A DNA stretch of 33,968 bases, from the NCBI GenBank assembly GCA_024364805.1, contig CM044487.1:141719002-141752969 (forward strand), written 5' to 3'. This stretch comes from Euprymna scolopes. Lineage: Eukaryota > Mollusca > Cephalopoda > Sepiida > Sepiolidae. This document shows positions 31,500 through 33,968 of this stretch, in pieces (position 1 is the stretch's first letter; each line of letters begins with the position of its first letter). The position numbers and the translations under genes are program-made. The notes under the pieces were generated by a model that was not told the DNA's origin, searched no databases, and worked only from the letters and a program-made list of their open reading frames with translations.

Positions 31500-31745
31500 A
31501 GCCAGCTACTAGAATTATGCGTTTCTTTTCTTTTGCTTTTAAAGGCGATGATGACTGAAGTGATTTCTGTAAGTATGCGTTTTTCCTAATAGTTTTCGAT
31601 TTTTTCCGGGACTCTTTTGAGTTCTCATAAAATGATGTGAATTAATGTTTGTCTTTTTTTTGTCGATATTCCTTTCAGTGCTTTGGCAAGTTCCCCGAAT
31701 TCGCTTCTTTTTTCTACGTCTTAATTGTCATTAAGTATTCTACTT
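31500..31745 (-). mobile_element. Possible LINE family D C-terminal fragment, copy 3
   Basis: The minus strand gives DVEKRSEFGELAKALKGIST (about 31710-31650), then a segment with MRTQKSPGKNRKLLGK in another frame (about 31635-31585), paralleling EKxxKYxxLARELE and GTIPKxLEKxL of copies 1 and 2. The copy is short and strongly diverged. Confidence 0.4.
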
Positions 31746-32520
31746 TGACGGCGAAATTAAAGATTTAACACATTTTTTTCTTTCTCATATATATATATAA
31801 TTATTATTTTCGATATCTTTCTAACAGTTGTGAGACATTCTATAGCAGCCACAGCTAATATTACATATTGTTAATTCATGCCTAATTTCTAAGCTGAGCA
31901 CTGATTTGTTCAAGCATTTAAAAACCTTATTGGATTTCACAGTCAGACCCTACTTCTCAAGCGAACTGAGTACACACCAAAAATTGAAAAAAAGAGCGAA
32001 ACTAGTCTCTTTTTCCGATAAAAGGACTTAATAGCCTGCTGCACAATTCAATGGCGTTTCTTTCAATCCTCAAACCTCTGTCTTGGGACATAACAGAAAC
32101 TACCCCAGCGCGCCGCTTGGTTCTTAGTTTCGAAAAGACGCTTCCAGGATACCTTTTGATTATTACTGCTACACGTACGTAGATATAATGTAACATTCTC
32201 TGCTTTCCACAGTTATGTACGGACAAATGTACTTAATATATGAACACATTTCCTTTTCTTACAAACAGGACATTCACCTTTCTTTCATATATGAACTCTC
32301 TTCTTTTTTCGACTAACGGAATATATATTTACTAACACACGGATCTTTCATGAACGTATTATTTAAATGACCTGGTTTTTTTCTTCTTTCATATAAATAT
32401 ATCTGCAGGATTCTCAATACATTTATTTAAAATATTAGAAATGACTTCACCTTTTTTCAATATTTTTGCTTGGATAAATTTTTCCGTTTGCATTCAATAC
32501 AATATGTGTTCTTTTAGTTT
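31746..32520. other. Unannotated AT-rich spacer
   Basis: Nothing recognised. A 74-residue minus-strand frame at 32002-32226 shows no domain and no matching context. Confidence 0.4.
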
Positions 32521-32524
32521 TCCA

Positions 32525-32705
32525 ATTATTATATCTATTATTTTTATTTTTTTATACTATTATACTTTTTATGATAATATTTAATATTATATTTATTATT
32601 TTTATATTCATTATTATGCTTATTATCATTATACTTCTTATTATTGTGATTATTTTTATATTTGTCATAATTATATTCTGCTTCTTCTCCTTACTATTAT
32701 TATTA
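32525..32705. repeat. Degenerate (ATT)n tract
   Basis: Imperfect ATT/TTA triplets with C and G interruptions. Hydrophobic Ile/Phe-rich frames through it are composition artefacts. Confidence 0.85.
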
Positions 32706-32820
32706 GCTCACAAGGAGCTTACACGCAGGTCATCAAAGATCTCATTGAATACAGCCTTGGTAAAAGAGTGACAACAAGTCTCTCCAAATTTTTCAGTACT
32801 CTCCACCTCTTTAGATAACA

Positions 32821-32930
32821 TTTGCAAATAAATTTACATTTATGCAACAGCTGCTTGCCATAGGTTTCTCGTTGGCACCGACCATTGGTCTTTACTGGGA
32901 TTTGAGTGACAATAAGCCTCTTCAAGGCCC
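32821..32930. repeat. ~110-bp dispersed repeat, copy 2
   Basis: Relative of 13488-13600: TTGCAAATAAATTT, CTCGTTGGCACCGACCATTG, GTCTTTACTGGGATTTGAGT, GACAATAAGCCT. Confidence 0.5.
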
Positions 32931-33236
32931 CAGTTCTCCTCGCACTAATACAGTGGGGGTCTGGTAAGTGCTCTCTCCTCGGTCTTTCCTTCCTCCTTGA
33001 CTACGCGGCTATTCGGTCTCACTCTTTTGGGGGCCAGTGATGTGGTAATGGGGGATGGGGTGGGGTTAGAGAACTTATAGGTATGCAGCTTCAATGTTCT
33101 TGGTTCCGTGTTGAGTTTCCTGTTTTGTCTCTGCAGCAGTTTGTATGGTCTGCACATGTGGTTAGTGTTTGCGAGCCTTCACATTCAAAGTTTTTTTTTA
33201 CACGGTGGTCACCACTTATCAAGGCCCGGAAGCCAC

Positions 33237-33968
33237 TCAGGGATAAGGGTTATTGCAAGTACAGTACGTTAATGTGGAGATTTGATGAAGTGTTTTCTTA
33301 AGGAGGCGGTTCATTAAGAATTTGTTAACGTTGGACTTGAAGACATCCAAGTTGTAGTCAGATGGGAAGCAGGCAGACGGAACAGAGTTCCACAGGCGTG
33401 CAGTTCTAAGAAAGAAGCTTTGTTCATGGAATCCGCGTTTAGATTTAGGCACAGATAAAGAGTGGGGAAAATTTTTCACAGTGGATTCAGCTAGACGGGT
33501 GTTTTTCGTGAAAGATTGACGAGGGGGGGGCAGAGGTTGGAGTTCAGACAAGCACCTGCCATGGAAATAACAATAGAACAAGGATAAGCTCGCAACGTCC
33601 CTTCTGTGGGAGAGAGGTTGCAGGGAAGAGAAAAGGGCACTCCCCACTAAGCCACGAAGTCTATTTTGTACTCTGTCAAGGAAGGATAGGCTGTTTTTAG
33701 TAGCTACTGGCAGCAGTATTTTATATGGCAGCAGTATTCTATATGGCAGCAGTATTCCATCCTTTGACGTACTTGGCTTTTATATAGGTAGAGAATTGCA
33801 TCAGTAGTGAGATATCTTCTGGAGCGGTAGAAGGATCCCACTATCCTTCCTTGGCAACAGAATTGATGTACGTGTTCCATTTCAGATCAGGAGTAAAGGA
33901 CATACCTAGAAGCTTGTCAAAACACGAAGCTTCTTCCAGACGAGAGCCATCCATTTCAATTGATGCCA
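33237..33968 (-). pseudogene. LINE A reverse transcriptase C-terminus
   Basis: ASIEMDGSRLEEASCFDKLL (33966-33907) with LGMSFTPDLKWNTYINSVAK is the region after the YADD motif. Then, in a shifted frame, GSFYRSRRYLTTDAILYLYK and RQRMEYCCHI. A triplicated 18-bp unit follows, and the reading frame changes again before SLSFLDRVQNRLRGLVG. The last part, LQPLSHRRDVASLSLFYCYF through FLRTARLWNSVPSACFPSDY to NVNKFLMNR, is continuous to a stop at 33237. The domain helps position RNA template and primer in non-LTR retrotransposition. At least two frame changes are seen, so it is dead. Confidence 0.85.
33709..33760. repeat. 18-bp tandem triplication in the LINE A coding sequence
   Basis: Units GGCAGCAGTATTTTATAT (33709-33726), GGCAGCAGTATTCTATAT (33727-33744) and a partial GGCAGCAGTATTCCAT (33745-33760). 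On the minus strand they encode EYCCHI three times over (MEYCCHI, EYCCHI, KYCC), a motif normally present once as MEYCCHIWAG. The period is six codons. Confidence 0.9.

Larger units (their letters stand above)
33190..33968 (-). mobile_element. LINE family A, 3' part (runs off the window)
   Basis: On the minus strand this is the end of a LINE ORF plus a short 3' UTR ending GACCACCGTGTAAAAAAAAA at about 33191. It extends beyond 33968, so the upstream reverse transcriptase core is outside the window. It is the best copy of family A, and serves as the reference for fragments at 2166, 18393, 18860 and 22656. CR1/Jockey-like by its resemblance to LINE B. The break near the MEYCCHI motif, described separately, is inside it. 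Confidence 0.85.

Noticed and set aside
32002-32226. 74-residue minus-strand frame
   Set aside because: No family match recognised and no supporting context; may be part of an unrecognised repeat.
32571-32771. Ile/Phe-rich frame resembling a transmembrane protein
   Set aside because: Encoded by a degenerate ATT repeat.

Overview
This window looks like gene-poor intergenic or intronic DNA from a mollusc, most likely an octopod cephalopod. It is AT-rich, packed with long (TA)n, (GA)n, (CA)n and (TTA)n microsatellites, and carries decayed LINEs, a mariner relic, minisatellites and duplicated non-coding blocks. The octopod assignment is inferred from repeat style and from the types of LINE protein seen. 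No intact host gene, rRNA, tRNA or CRISPR array could be supported.

Layout. 1-960 is a decayed copy of a repetitive metazoan ORF family of unknown function. 2.2-3.4 kb is a 35-bp minisatellite next to a tiny LINE 3' end, followed by a G-poor CCA/CCG triplet block (3.46-3.99 kb). 6.55-7.36 kb holds two direct copies of a dispersed repeat. 8.99-12.15 kb (minus) is a nearly full-length but broken LINE with endonuclease, reverse transcriptase and C-terminal region, whose last codons run into a 51-bp (17-codon) minisatellite. 13.9-14.3, 29.6-30.1 and 31.5-31.7 kb carry C-terminal pieces of a second LINE type with a CCHC and restriction-endonuclease-like region. 16.5-17.5 kb is a deleted mariner. 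A third LINE family ('A') has fragments at 2.17, 18.4, 18.9, 22.7 and 33.2-33.97 kb; the last runs off the window. 25.12-26.45 kb is a 5'-truncated LINE ('B') with GVPQG and YADD motifs, bracketed on both sides by (TA)n.

Two diverged copies of one non-coding block lie at 19.46-20.88 and 27.2-29.35 kb. They share the same order of unique segments and microsatellites. The second copy carries an extra insertion in its (TA)n: 27891-28377 has two inverted arms of about 108 bp that differ only by one substitution and a one-base indel. The left arm, read on the minus strand, contains every conserved element of a type I hammerhead ribozyme (CUGAAGA, stem II, GAAA, short stem III, UA, stem I). This is the most interesting object in the window: a young fold-back element with ribozyme-like ends, with the other copy of the block serving as an approximate empty site. 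Weaker GAAAC-type relics nearby (23.83, 24.96, 26.79 kb) suggest that several hammerhead-bearing families, as known from Penelope-like elements and retrozymes, have left remains here.

The elements do not form a pathway. What connects them is insertion and breakage at simple repeats: several element boundaries coincide with (TA)n tracts, and tandem arrays have grown from or beside LINE 3' ends.
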